This document shows, piece after piece, positions 42,964-51,697 of a stretch of 64,000 nt of DNA (within the stretch, counting starts at the first letter, position 1; each line of letters starts with the position of its first letter). The position numbers were made by a program, and so were the translations under genes. The notes under the pieces were generated by a model, which was given only the letters and a program-made list of their open reading frames with translations, ran no database searches and was not told the origin of the DNA. This stretch comes from an uncultured Acetatifactor sp. (GTDB lineage: Bacteria; Bacillota; Clostridia; Lachnospirales; Lachnospiraceae). Location of the stretch: assembly GCA_910577185.1 (NCBI GenBank), contig CAJTLR010000003.1:36160-100159 (forward strand). Direction: 5' to 3'.

Positions 42964-43980
42964 TTACTTCCTGCATCTGCGCACAAACAATTTGAAACGG
43001 TAATAAAAATAAAACTTCACGTCCGAACGTTCCTGCATGGCCATCAGTTCCTGCTCTTCCCTGCCGGTGCGTTCCCTGTAGTATTCGTTTTCCTGAAAAT
43101 CAGGAAAATGCTTCCGGACGCCCTCCCGCAATTCCCTGACAAAGGAAAGCCTGGGATGCTTTACCCCCTGCAGATAGGAGAACAGGGTAATCACATAATA
43201 CAATTCCGAAAAGCGGTATTCGATTTCCTTCCGGTAACGGTCCAGAAGCCCCCTTTTTCCGCACTCTTCCAGAAAGATTTCCTCCGCCCTCATTCTGTCC
43301 CTGCACCGGGCTTCCGAGATCCGGTGCACCGTGGATGTATCATGCTGGTAATAAAAGTACAAGGGTTCCTCCACCCGCTGGAAATGGGTAAAATACGCAG
43401 ACCACAGCGGGGCGGCACAGTTGTCCTCGTAAAAAATCCCCTCCGGGAACTCCAGATGATTCTCCCGGATGACGCTGTGCCGGTAAATCTTAATCACCAT
43501 ACTGCCGGGCCGCAGAATCAGCTTTTTATGCTTTTCCTCGTCCAGAATCCCGGTCTGGTCCAGGGTATTATTTTCCACCACCGTGCCCGTCTCCATGGTG
43601 TGCTCCGTCACCAGACTGTAGTCGCATCCCACCATATCCGCGCCGGTCCGGTCCGCCTTTGCCAGCAGCTTCTCATAGTAGTCCGCCGTCACCCAGTCAT
43701 CACTGTCTATAAAGCCGATCCACTCTCCCCGGGCATGTTTCAGCCCTTCGTTCTTCGCGCCGCCCTGGCGCCGGTTCACCGGGCAGGCAAACACTTTCAC
43801 TTTCCCGGGATACCTTTTTTCATAGGATCTCAGAATCTCCAGGGAAGTGTCCGTGGATGCATCGTCCACCGCTATGATTTCATAGTCCTGTATGGTCTGG
43901 CCCACCAGTGAATCCATGCAATATTCCAGCTTTCCCCCCGCCGCCATATTATAGACAGGCACAATGACACTCAGCTTCAT
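42964..43980 (-). CDS. GT2 family glycosyltransferase
   Basis: 338 residues. GT-A motifs: LSVIVPVYNMAAGGKLEYCMDSL, EIIAVDDASTDTSLEIL, GGAKNEGLKHARGEWIGFIDSDDWV (DXD), and the acceptor-side FPEGIFYEDNCAAPLW, followed by a long basic helical tail ending FKLFVRRCRK. It resembles capsule/teichoic chain-building GT2 enzymes of Firmicutes. It follows the flippase gene after a 234-base gap filled with a 32-bp tandem repeat. The acceptor and donor are unknown; addition of a core sugar before the nonulosonate is plausible. Confidence 0.9.
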   Translation of the reverse strand: MKLSVIVPVYNMAAGGKLEYCMDSLVGQTIQDYEIIAVDDASTDTSLEILRSYEKRYPGKVKVFACPVNRRQGGAKNEGLKHARGEWIGFIDSDDWVTADYYEKLLAKADRTGADMVGCDYSLVTEHTMETGTVVENNTLDQTGILDEEKHKKLILRPGSMVIKIYRHSVIRENHLEFPEGIFYEDNCAAPLWSAYFTHFQRVEEPLYFYYQHDTSTVHRISEARCRDRMRAEEIFLEECGKRGLLDRYRKEIEYRFSELYYVITLFSYLQGVKHPRLSFVRELREGVRKHFPDFQENEYYRERTGREEQELMAMQERSDVKFYFYYRFKLFVRRCRK

Positions 43981-44027
43981 ACCTTTTTACGCCTCCACAA
44001 AGCCGCAGGGCAGGCCGCCTTCTTTCT

Positions 44028-44212
44028 GCCTCAGGCCTTCCCCTGCAGACTTCCTTTATGCCTCCGGCTTTCCCTGCAGACTTTCCTTTATGCCTCTGGC
44101 CTTACTCTGCAGGCTTCCTTTATGCCTCTGGCTTTCCCTGCAGACTTCCTATATGTCTCTGGCCTTACTCTGCAGGCTTCCTATATGCCTCTGGCCTTAC
44201 TCTGCAGCATTT
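44028..44212. repeat. About 32-bp tandem repeat, about 6 copies
   Basis: CTGCAG recurs at 44043, 44074, 44107, 44138, 44170 and 44202 (31-33 base steps), each within a CCTTTATGCCTCTGGC...CCCTGCAG-type unit. Two unit variants (CTTTCCCTGCAG and CTTACTCTGCAG) partly alternate. It lies between the flippase stop and the GT2 start in the same operon. Confidence 0.9.
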
Positions 44213-44214
44213 CC

Positions 44215-45978
44215 TTACCTGGCCAACGCCTGGCCGCCTCCGCGCTCCCGGACCATTCCGCCATCCTCCACCCGGTAAACCAGGTCGCATTTTTCGATGG
44301 TCTGCAGTCTGTGGGCAATGATAATCAGCGTCTTCCTGCCATGAAGACGGTTTACCGAATCCATGATTGCCGCTTCGGTGTCATTGTCCAGCGCAGACGT
44401 GGCCTCGTCCAGGATCAGTACTTCCGGATCATAATACAGCGCCCTGGCGATACCGATCCGCTGCCGCTGTCCCCCTGAAATACGGATTCCGCGCTCGCCG
44501 ATTCCCGTGTCCAGTCCCTCCGGCAGGGATTTCACAAACTCATCCAGCTGTGCCTCCCGCAATACTTCCCAGACCCGCTCCTCGTCCACCTCTTCATCCG
44601 GAACACCAAAAGCCACATTTCTGCGTATATTGTCATCCAGCATAAAAATCATCTGGGGAATGTAACCGATATTTTTCAGGAACTTCCGGTACTCTGTTTT
44701 CACATCCACGCCATCCGCGCGGATACTGCCTTCCTGCACTTCCAGCAGACCCAGCAGAATATCCACAATGGTGCTCTTTCCAGAACCGGAAGTTCCCACG
44801 ATGCCCACCGCCGAACCTATGGGAATGGTCAGACTGCAGTGGTCAAAAATCCGTTTTTCCGTATTCGGGTATGCATACACAATATCTTTCAGCTCAATGG
44901 AATGCTTCAGGGGAAGTTTTTCCTTCTCATCCGCCGCAAAAGACATATCCACCTTATCGTCCCCGATCTCCTCCTGCAGATTGTCACTGACTCCCATAAA
45001 AAAGGGCTCACAGTAAGAAATGGCATTCATCTGGTTATTGATGCGGTTTACCGCCGGCAGAAGCACAAAGGCCGCCGCAGCCAGGGTGGTCAGCACTTCC
45101 AGCATATTTTCCGTGCCGGTCCCCAGGAGGGTCAGCACAATCATATAGCCCATCATCACCGCGATACATACGGTCTCAATCAGCAGCTTGGGAATATTAT
45201 TGTACAGGTCCCTCCGCTGTACCGCGTTCACATATCCCCTGCCGCATTTACAGTATTCGTCCACAAAATACTGCTCCTTACAGCTGACTTTCACCGCCTT
45301 GATGCCCAGCACTGTCTGGGAAATCCATTTAAACAGGCTGCTGTAATAGTCCTGGTTTTCTTTCCCCGCCCTGTACATAATGGGCTTCAGAATCTTTTTG
45401 ATCATGGCCATCAGCACCGCCAGGGAAGCGGCCAGCAGGACCGTCATCACACCGTTGGTCATAAGGCAGTACCATATGATAAACAGAGACACCACCCCAT
45501 CCGACAACAGCTGCAGCAGCGCCAGAATCAGGGCATACATATTGTTCACATCGGATGTGATGCTTCTCTGCACCACTGCCGTATCCGCATTCAGGTAAAA
45601 CTCATACCCCCGGCGCAGATAATTGCGCATCATCCGCTCCGAAGTCCTGAACTGGTTAGTATATATGAAAGCAAAGGTAAGTTTCTGCTGCACAAACAAA
45701 AATACATTCTTAGCCGCGAAAACCACCACCAGAAGCACCATCACCGTGACGGAAAAACTCTGAAAGTCCCGGCATCCCAGCAGCTGGTAAAAAGACCGCA
45801 CCAGCTGGCTTCTTTCCACCGCACCGGGGTCTACCACCACACTGACCACCTGCACCAGCATTCCCACTCCCGCTGTCTGCAGGAAGGCGCCGATAACCAT
45901 CAGCACAATAAGCCCCGCCATGGTTCTCTTTTGCTTTTTGTCCAGCAAAACACTCATTTTTTTCAGAATCTGCGCCAT
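44215..45978 (-). CDS. ABC transporter, MsbA/PglK-type lipid-linked glycan flippase
   Basis: 587 residues: an exporter-type membrane domain of six helices (about 15-320) fused to an ATPase (about 350-580) with Walker A GIVGTSGSGKST, signature RISGGQRQRIGIA, Walker B VLILDEATSAL and switch His in IIIAHRL. Half-transporters of this plan flip lipid A or lipid-linked oligosaccharides (MsbA, PglK/WlaB). Setting between a sialyltransferase-like GT and a GT2 supports flipping of a short undecaprenyl-linked glycan carrying the nonulosonate. This is a different export route from the Wzm/Wzt pair of the first locus. Confidence 0.92.
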   Translation of the reverse strand: MAQILKKMSVLLDKKQKRTMAGLIVLMVIGAFLQTAGVGMLVQVVSVVVDPGAVERSQLVRSFYQLLGCRDFQSFSVTVMVLLVVVFAAKNVFLFVQQKLTFAFIYTNQFRTSERMMRNYLRRGYEFYLNADTAVVQRSITSDVNNMYALILALLQLLSDGVVSLFIIWYCLMTNGVMTVLLAASLAVLMAMIKKILKPIMYRAGKENQDYYSSLFKWISQTVLGIKAVKVSCKEQYFVDEYCKCGRGYVNAVQRRDLYNNIPKLLIETVCIAVMMGYMIVLTLLGTGTENMLEVLTTLAAAAFVLLPAVNRINNQMNAISYCEPFFMGVSDNLQEEIGDDKVDMSFAADEKEKLPLKHSIELKDIVYAYPNTEKRIFDHCSLTIPIGSAVGIVGTSGSGKSTIVDILLGLLEVQEGSIRADGVDVKTEYRKFLKNIGYIPQMIFMLDDNIRRNVAFGVPDEEVDEERVWEVLREAQLDEFVKSLPEGLDTGIGERGIRISGGQRQRIGIARALYYDPEVLILDEATSALDNDTEAAIMDSVNRLHGRKTLIIIAHRLQTIEKCDLVYRVEDGGMVRERGGGQALAR

Positions 45979-45993
45979 GGTCCTGTCCTCTCT

Positions 45994-47067
45994 TTACCTG
46001 ATCTGTTCATTTTGTCTGTGTCTGGCCGGGTCCTCGTATTTGTCCAGAAAATCCGGTCCCAGCCGCACGGCCTCATCCGCAAACTGTATGGCCTTGATCT
46101 CCGTGAGCACGGAAATCACCTTTTTGAACCGCAGTCCCGGGAAAAAATTCAGCATTTCCATAGGGACAGTGGGGTCAAACTGGGGATATTCCCCAAATAG
46201 TTTCCGGTAATCCAGTCCATCCCTGGGATGGGGCTTCAGGAAAATTGTCCCCTCCCTGCCGTAGGTGTCAATCAGGTCCCTGAAAATCTTCTCCCTCACC
46301 TCCAGGGAACACAGCGGCTCTGTCAAAATCAGGATTTTATCTCCCACCTGCCCGCTGTTTTCGATCTGCCGCTCCAGTTCCTCTTTGTCCCGGATAAAAG
46401 CACGCAGGATCAAATCTTTGTCCTCAGCCGTAAGCCTGTCCGCCAGCTGCTGTCTGGGTACCTCCTTATACTGGGGGCAGGGATAGGGAATAGACGCAAT
46501 ATCGTTTACTTCCATGTCAATACAATATTTTCCGTAACCATTCTGGATAAAAATCAGGTTCAGTTTCCGGGAAAAAAATACTTTCAGGCCGAAATGCCCC
46601 CTGTTGTCATATCTGGCCGCATCAATATGCACCAGGGAATTCAGTCCATCCTCCAGGGCATGGTAGGGAATGCGCTTCCAGTTCAGATAATACCCCACCG
46701 GGTCGCTGTCACAGAAAACATAAATATCGCCGTACTCCTTAAAATTCACCGGCACATAGGGCGCATTTAGCTTTGCCAGCTTCCTGGTAAAACGCATCCG
46801 GAAAAACATGTTGAACACAATGTTTCCCTTATCCTGCTGGTACCTGGCCAGTTCCGGGAAAAAATCCTCCCTTTTCTCGTCGTACTCCAGTACCTTTCCG
46901 AACAGTCCCGTAGCCTCCACCCTGTCCTTCAAATGCTCAAAATCAATGGACATTTTACTGAGCAGAAGGTCAGCCTGCCCGCGCTTTTCTAAAGGGAGGT
47001 TCAGTTCCTTCAGAAAAGCCACATATACATGGTAATAGGTATGGCATACATAGACTCTTTCCTTCAT
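45994..47067 (-). CDS. Sialyltransferase-like glycosyltransferase for a nonulosonic acid
   Basis: 357 residues, GT-B type. It carries the two hallmark motifs of bacterial sialyltransferases (GT38/GT52/GT80): an acidic EDG motif (HALEDGLNS, 139-141) and an HP motif (LKPHPRDG, 280-281). The N-terminus RVYVCHTYYHVYVAFLK resembles the GT52 type. With PseF, PseI and PseG encoded nearby, the donor is most likely the CMP-pseudaminic-like sugar, added to a lipid-linked acceptor in the cytoplasm. It lies 15 bases before the flippase gene. Alternative: a phosphoglycerol-type transferase of similar fold, less likely given EDG/HP. Confidence 0.85.
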   Translation of the reverse strand: MKERVYVCHTYYHVYVAFLKELNLPLEKRGQADLLLSKMSIDFEHLKDRVEATGLFGKVLEYDEKREDFFPELARYQQDKGNIVFNMFFRMRFTRKLAKLNAPYVPVNFKEYGDIYVFCDSDPVGYYLNWKRIPYHALEDGLNSLVHIDAARYDNRGHFGLKVFFSRKLNLIFIQNGYGKYCIDMEVNDIASIPYPCPQYKEVPRQQLADRLTAEDKDLILRAFIRDKEELERQIENSGQVGDKILILTEPLCSLEVREKIFRDLIDTYGREGTIFLKPHPRDGLDYRKLFGEYPQFDPTVPMEMLNFFPGLRFKKVISVLTEIKAIQFADEAVRLGPDFLDKYEDPARHRQNEQIR

Positions 47068-47236
47068 TTCGATTCCTCTTGTCTCCGGCGGGCTGTACCT
47101 TTTCCGGCCTCCGCAGGACCCGTGCCCCTTTCCGTTTCAGGCAGCGGGCGGTCCTTCCCGCATTTTCTTCTTCCAATATTTTTTCCCGGGTATCCCTACC
47201 GGTCTTCCTTCTCATCGTACCTGTTCCGGGTACCCC

Positions 47237-48013
47237 TCAGTGATCTCTCTTATAATCGTACATATTCCGGGAATCGTTTTCCAGAATATCCTTCCGCACT
47301 TCCCGGTCCAGATCCGCGATCCGCAGCATGTGGGAGGGAATCTCTCCGTAATATTCTGTCCGGATCAACCCTTCCTCACTCATTTTTTCCTCCAGGGGAC
47401 GGAATCCATCGATATGGCGGGGATCCAGGTCCAGGTCCCTCACATACATCCGGTATGTCCTGGTCCCGCACCGGCCCAGGGCGTCCCTATATTCCCCGGT
47501 AAAGGATTTGTTGTAACGGTAGGGCACTCCTACCATCTGTTCCACATGATGAATGTAGGAAGCGCCCTTCAGCGCCGGCAGCCCCACCGCCAGCAGTCTG
47601 GCGTCCCATTGAAGCAACAGTTCAAATATTGTACCCGGCCCGAAGGAATCCGCGGAATCGTTTTCCAGCAGCTCCTCCCTGTGATGCCCCCATACCGCAA
47701 ACGAATACAGCGGATGCGCCGTCCGGGCAAAGTCCTTTCTCTGCAGGACCGATTTGGACCATGCCCCGGTTCTCACCGGTGTCCTGCTATAGTCAAACCC
47801 GGTTCCTTTGCAGAAATCCCAGTTAAATGTGGGAAAAAGCAAAGTTCCTTCCTCTCCCACAATCCTTTGCAGCCCCTCCGTCAGTTCGTCCGGGCAAAGT
47901 CTGCTGCCCCTGGCTTTGTATGATTTCGCCAGTTCCAGCATGTCGGAGATCACATAGACGCAGTCCCCTTTTTTCAACCAGTTTTGCTCCTGCAGCCAAT
48001 CTGTATATTCCAT
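47237..48013 (-). CDS. AAC(3)-like N-acetyltransferase of the glycan operon
   Basis: 258 residues from the ATG giving MEYTDWLQEQNWLKKGDCVYVISD; the much longer frame to 48184 is rejected. It follows the aminoglycoside 3-N-acetyltransferase fold: GTLLFPTFNWDFC, ARTAHPLYSFAVWG with the conserved His, LLAVGLPALKGASYIHHVEQ. Members in polysaccharide loci acetylate amino sugars rather than drugs. It pairs with the DUF4910 gene 115 bases upstream. A role in acetylating an amino sugar of the nonulosonate glycan is likely; antibiotic resistance is not implied. Confidence 0.85.
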   Translation of the reverse strand: MEYTDWLQEQNWLKKGDCVYVISDMLELAKSYKARGSRLCPDELTEGLQRIVGEEGTLLFPTFNWDFCKGTGFDYSRTPVRTGAWSKSVLQRKDFARTAHPLYSFAVWGHHREELLENDSADSFGPGTIFELLLQWDARLLAVGLPALKGASYIHHVEQMVGVPYRYNKSFTGEYRDALGRCGTRTYRMYVRDLDLDPRHIDGFRPLEEKMSEEGLIRTEYYGEIPSHMLRIADLDREVRKDILENDSRNMYDYKRDH

Positions 48014-48128
48014 CTTCTTTTCATTCCTTCCGGCGGCACTGCCCCCTGCCATTTCTGGTACATTCCTGTTTTTATGTCTCAGCGCGTATCTGATCCCTGC
48101 GTTCTGGCAGCTGTGCCTTTCTCTGTGT

Positions 48129-49415
48129 TCAGGCTTCTTTCTCCCTGGCCTCCAGCAATCCGGCCTCACACAGCCTGTCCACAATGGGAATCAGCTCCTC
48201 CACCGGCACGCCGATGCGGGTACTGATCCCAATCAAATCTTCCGTCCCGTCCGCGTACGCGATCAGGTTGGTCATTTTCTTTACTTCCTCGTAAATTCCC
48301 TTGCGGCTTTCCGTGGGATACAGGCCCCTTTTCCCCAGCTGGGGTTCACACAGGCAGGTAACCTGGTAATAACGGTTGTATTCAAGCGCTTTTATGACCC
48401 TCTGCATCATCTCATAGGAGCCTTCCAGCCCCTGGGGAGAAATCAGTGTCATATCGTCTGCCGACGTATGGTATTCCGGATACTCCGCGTATTTGGATCG
48501 GCAGAAATCACATACCGGCAAATCCACCCCCGGGGCATTGTACTGCCGCTCGTCGGATCCCCTCTCCAGGTAACTGTAAGTTTTGTATTCCGGATATGCA
48601 AAGCCAAGCACGTTTCTCATCACCCGGTCCGTCAGGGTATTTCCCTTTCTGGTCTCCAGATAGGAATAAGTTCTGTCATCCCCCACGCAGGTCAGCACAA
48701 ATCCGGCCACGGTTTTTGCCTTCATCTCGGAAAGGTTTCTGCTGAGATAAGCTATGGAGCCTATGGTTTCCGGCACAATCACAATCCTGTAAGAAAGCTT
48801 TCTGTCCAGCGTCTTCAGCCACTTTGCAAGCCATGTAGCCAGCACCGGCCCCGACACCTCATTGTTGGCCATGGACGGGTGGCAGATATAGGTGGACAGC
48901 AGAACCTCCTTTCCGGAAGCGCCCGGCAGCAGAATCTCACCGTAATTGAGGACGCCGTCAAAATGCCTGCTGTCTATTACCATGTGATAGGTACCCGGCT
49001 GCAGGGAATCCCGCTTATGTCTGGACATACAAAAAGCATGCCTGGGAGAATAATAAGAGGTTACATAAGGTATGACGTCCGGCTGCCCTTCTTCCACTTT
49101 AATATACTGCAGCAGTTCCTCCAGTTCCACATACCTGTCCACCGGGGTAGAATATCCCATCACATGCAGATTATTTTGGCGGTAATCCACAATCCTGTTT
49201 CCTTGGCTGTCCTCAATATACCCCTCCCGGATTTCCCACTCCTTCGGCACCGTCCAGTCAAATACCCTGGTACCGCTGGGCACGGACTTTATCTCCAGTT
49301 CCGGCACTTGTTCCCTGATCAGCTCCAGGCTTTCCCGCACCCCCTCGCCGGTAAGGCTCCTGCCTATGGGAAACAGCTTTCCCGCAAAATCATACATTTC
49401 CTGTCCTATTTGCAT
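48129..49415 (-). CDS. DUF4910 aminopeptidase-like protein
   Basis: 428 residues. An M28-like metallopeptidase fold is suggested by LSTYICHPSMANNEVSGPVLATWLAKWL (metal-site His), VPETIGSIAYLS, SDERQYNAPGVDLPVCDF and EYHTSADDM. The last about 70 residues look like a winged helix (ISTRIGVPVEELIPIVDRLCEAGLL). Family members are commonly encoded in capsule or O-antigen loci, and their role in those loci is unsettled. It is the first gene of the long operon, behind an extended -10 box at 49506-49514. An N-deacylase or transacylase acting on amino sugars would suit the fold and the AAC(3)-like neighbour, but this is conjecture. Confidence 0.85.
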   Translation of the reverse strand: MQIGQEMYDFAGKLFPIGRSLTGEGVRESLELIREQVPELEIKSVPSGTRVFDWTVPKEWEIREGYIEDSQGNRIVDYRQNNLHVMGYSTPVDRYVELEELLQYIKVEEGQPDVIPYVTSYYSPRHAFCMSRHKRDSLQPGTYHMVIDSRHFDGVLNYGEILLPGASGKEVLLSTYICHPSMANNEVSGPVLATWLAKWLKTLDRKLSYRIVIVPETIGSIAYLSRNLSEMKAKTVAGFVLTCVGDDRTYSYLETRKGNTLTDRVMRNVLGFAYPEYKTYSYLERGSDERQYNAPGVDLPVCDFCRSKYAEYPEYHTSADDMTLISPQGLEGSYEMMQRVIKALEYNRYYQVTCLCEPQLGKRGLYPTESRKGIYEEVKKMTNLIAYADGTEDLIGISTRIGVPVEELIPIVDRLCEAGLLEAREKEA

Positions 49416-49505
49416 CTATTCCAATCTCCTGTCTTTCACTTATCAAATTTTGTACTCCAAAATGCCCGGCCTCTACACGCCACAAATATGGACTTCTGTT
49501 TCGAT

Positions 49506-49514
49506 ATTATACCA
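49506..49514 (-). promoter_or_regulatory. Extended -10 promoter of the nonulosonate glycan operon
   Basis: Minus strand TGG-TATAAT lies about 90 bases before the DUF4910 ATG, followed by ATCGAAACAGAAG. The same TATAAT/ATCGAAACAGAAG arrangement occurs in the repeat array before the histidine kinase (11377-11396). The -35 region is poor. Confidence 0.6.
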
Positions 49515-49591
49515 TAATCTCCCAATTAGGAAACATTTATCGCAAAGTATTCAAAAAAATTTAAGAAAAGCGGGAAGCGGCCGGGCCGGCA

Positions 49592-49638
49592 ATGATAAGA
49601 AAATGCCGCCGGATAGGTTGTATCCATGCAGCGGCATT
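49592..49638 (-). terminator. Intrinsic terminator of the two-gene membrane unit
   Basis: AATGCCGC (49602-49609) pairs with GCGGCATT (49631-49638), with an inner stem GGATA/TATCC. On the minus strand the stem is followed by TTTTCTTATC. It lies 40 bases after the 49678 stop and separates that unit from the operon promoter at 49506. Confidence 0.65.
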
Positions 49639-49677
49639 CTCAACGATTCTGATTCCATTTTCAGGGATAACCCGGCC

Positions 49678-51435
49678 CTACTCCTCCACACAGAAATATA
49701 TGGTGTCTCCGTAAACGCTGTCCGCTTCCGGAAGCAGTTCCCTCTCCACCCGCCAGCCATATTCCTGCAGTGCGTCCAGGGCATCTTCCGTCTCTACCCC
49801 GGCTTTCTTCAGCACAATGATCTGCCTTTGTCCCTCCAGGCTCTCTTTATCCTGCCTCTGCTCCAGCTCCGGAAGGGTCAGGAGCATCGTTTTTTCGTAG
49901 TGCATAAATTCCGGCAGATTATAATAGTATCCCAGACCATCATACAGACAGATACATGCCAGATCCTGATATTGTCCCGCAATCTCCAGCTGTCTGTTAT
50001 ATCCCTTGTACAGATATTCCCCATCGTAGGACAGCAGGCTCACCGCTCCCAGAACCATCACCGGAAGGAAAAAGCAGGCCTTCTTACCGGCGCAGAACCT
50101 CCCGAAAGCCATGACGGCCGGCAAACACAGCGCTACCGCCACAAACGGGAAAAGAGGCATAATATAACGGTCTACCAGATAGGGGGACATTCTTGCCGCC
50201 AGCATAAAATAAGCGGCAACCGGCACAAGCAGCATCAGCCAGAATGAACCGGGCGCCCCTCCCGGCCCCTTCTCCTGCCCCTTTGACTTTTTCCGCAACA
50301 CCAGCAGGCAAATTGCCGCCGTCAGGATCAGCAGGCAAATTACCGCAGCCGGCACGCTGCCAAAGACTCCTTCCAGCAAAATAACGCCAAAGGCCCCCAG
50401 TCTGGCTCCATAACCGGAAAAGCCGCTTCCCAGATTCCGGAGGGCTTCCTGGCCCCTTCCGCTGGAAAATACATCCTGTATGGCAAACGGAAACAGAAAA
50501 ACTCCCACACCTGCAGCCAGCGCCATGGTGCCCACATACCGCTTTAGTTCCCCGAAACGCTTTTTTGCCCACAGCATTGCCACGGTCACCGCCGCCAGGG
50601 TAATACAATAAAAAAGGAAAAAGTACTGTGTCCAGAACCCCAGCGCCGTCACAGCCAGCAACCTTCCGTTTTTCTCCGAAAATCCATTTTCCAGCCACTT
50701 TTTTACATGCAGATAAAACAACGCCACGCAGAAAAAGGTCATCAGTCCGTACATACGAATCAGCAGGGCAGTGGCAGCCGCCCCGGCGGAAAGTCCGTAC
50801 AGCAGCCCCATGCAAATTCCGGCATATCTGCCGCAGCCCTCCGGAATAATGCCGTGCCCCTCCAGCAGTGTCCCCAGCCGGAAAAGACAGACCATACATC
50901 CCAGAACTGCCAGAATATTCAGAATACATCCCAAAAACGGATGAAGAATTCCCGCAAACAAAGACGACATGGTATGCAGAAGCATAAAATGCAGGGGCGG
51001 GTGGTTGTCATCCTTCACATTAAAATAGACGGACAGATAGTTGAACCGGTCTCCGGTTCCCGTGGTCAGATAATCCCTGAACTGCTTCCCGCTGATCCAC
51101 ACCGGTTCCGGATACACGTCGGCCTTATACTGCAGCAGCCGGCTTGCCCCCTTGTTCTGGACCACATCCGCCACCGTCTCCCCCAGGTTGGCCAATGTCT
51201 CTCCCAGGGACTCTCCCCGGATTTCTTCTTGTACAAACTTCGCCAGCCTTCCCACCGGCTGGGTGGGAACAATCCATGGATTAAACTCCGCGTTGGCCAG
51301 CTCAAAGGAAAGGAGTTCGTCCATATGATACCCTTCCTTTTGCGCCGCAAAGGCACAGAGCACCGCAAACACTGCAAACAGCGCCGCCAGCTCCCACACA
51401 TGCTCCTTCCAGCGAAAATTCCTGATTTTATTCAT
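49678..51435 (-). CDS. Polytopic GT-C glycosyltransferase (PMT/ArnT-like)
   Basis: 585 residues from an ATG with GGGAGG; the frame extends to 51561 but into repeat DNA. About eleven hydrophobic segments. The first loop holds KEGYHMDELLSFELAN and a later loop KDDNHPPLHFMLLHTMS, both typical of GT39-like GT-C enzymes that use polyprenyl-phosphate sugars on the outer face. The C-terminal about 110 residues form an extracytoplasmic domain. It follows another membrane protein in a two-gene unit with its own promoter and terminator. Acceptor and donor unknown. Confidence 0.82.
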   Translation of the reverse strand: MNKIRNFRWKEHVWELAALFAVFAVLCAFAAQKEGYHMDELLSFELANAEFNPWIVPTQPVGRLAKFVQEEIRGESLGETLANLGETVADVVQNKGASRLLQYKADVYPEPVWISGKQFRDYLTTGTGDRFNYLSVYFNVKDDNHPPLHFMLLHTMSSLFAGILHPFLGCILNILAVLGCMVCLFRLGTLLEGHGIIPEGCGRYAGICMGLLYGLSAGAAATALLIRMYGLMTFFCVALFYLHVKKWLENGFSEKNGRLLAVTALGFWTQYFFLFYCITLAAVTVAMLWAKKRFGELKRYVGTMALAAGVGVFLFPFAIQDVFSSGRGQEALRNLGSGFSGYGARLGAFGVILLEGVFGSVPAAVICLLILTAAICLLVLRKKSKGQEKGPGGAPGSFWLMLLVPVAAYFMLAARMSPYLVDRYIMPLFPFVAVALCLPAVMAFGRFCAGKKACFFLPVMVLGAVSLLSYDGEYLYKGYNRQLEIAGQYQDLACICLYDGLGYYYNLPEFMHYEKTMLLTLPELEQRQDKESLEGQRQIIVLKKAGVETEDALDALQEYGWRVERELLPEADSVYGDTIYFCVEE

Positions 51436-51511
51436 TCCAGCCTCCCTGCCGCCGGGCCGCTCCACATCTCGCATCCTTTTTTCCGGCACCATGCTTTCAC
51501 CTTGTTTCAAA

Positions 51512-51640
51512 GTCAACAACCCCGCTGCAAGCAACGGGGCATCAAGCTTGTAGCGCTGCAAGCAGCGGGGTATGTGACCCTCGCGGCAGGCAACGGGATA
51601 TCAAACTTGCAGCGCTGCAAAGCAGCGGAGTCTTTAACCC
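51512..51640. repeat. Dyad-rich direct repeat, about 59-bp unit, 2 copies
   Basis: CCCCGCTGC (51520-51528) pairs with GCAGCGGGG (51562-51570). The block ACGGGGCATCAAGCTTGTAG/CGCTGCAAGCAGCGG (51534-51571) is repeated with changes at 51593-51631 (ACGGGATATCAAACTTGCAG). Each copy also has CGCTG-CAAG-CAGCG. It lies between two membrane-protein genes on the minus strand. Confidence 0.8.
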
Positions 51641-51697
51641 TCATGTTGCTGGCGGGAATCACATTTCCGGACGCTTCCCTCCGGTCCCCCGGCTTTT

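Noticed and set aside
44028..44212. Possible CRISPR array
   Set aside because: Units are contiguous at about 32 bases with no unique spacers, and no cas gene is present.
47237..48013. Aminoglycoside resistance gene
   Set aside because: The fold is AAC(3)-like, but gene order and operon place it in glycan synthesis; such homologues are common there.
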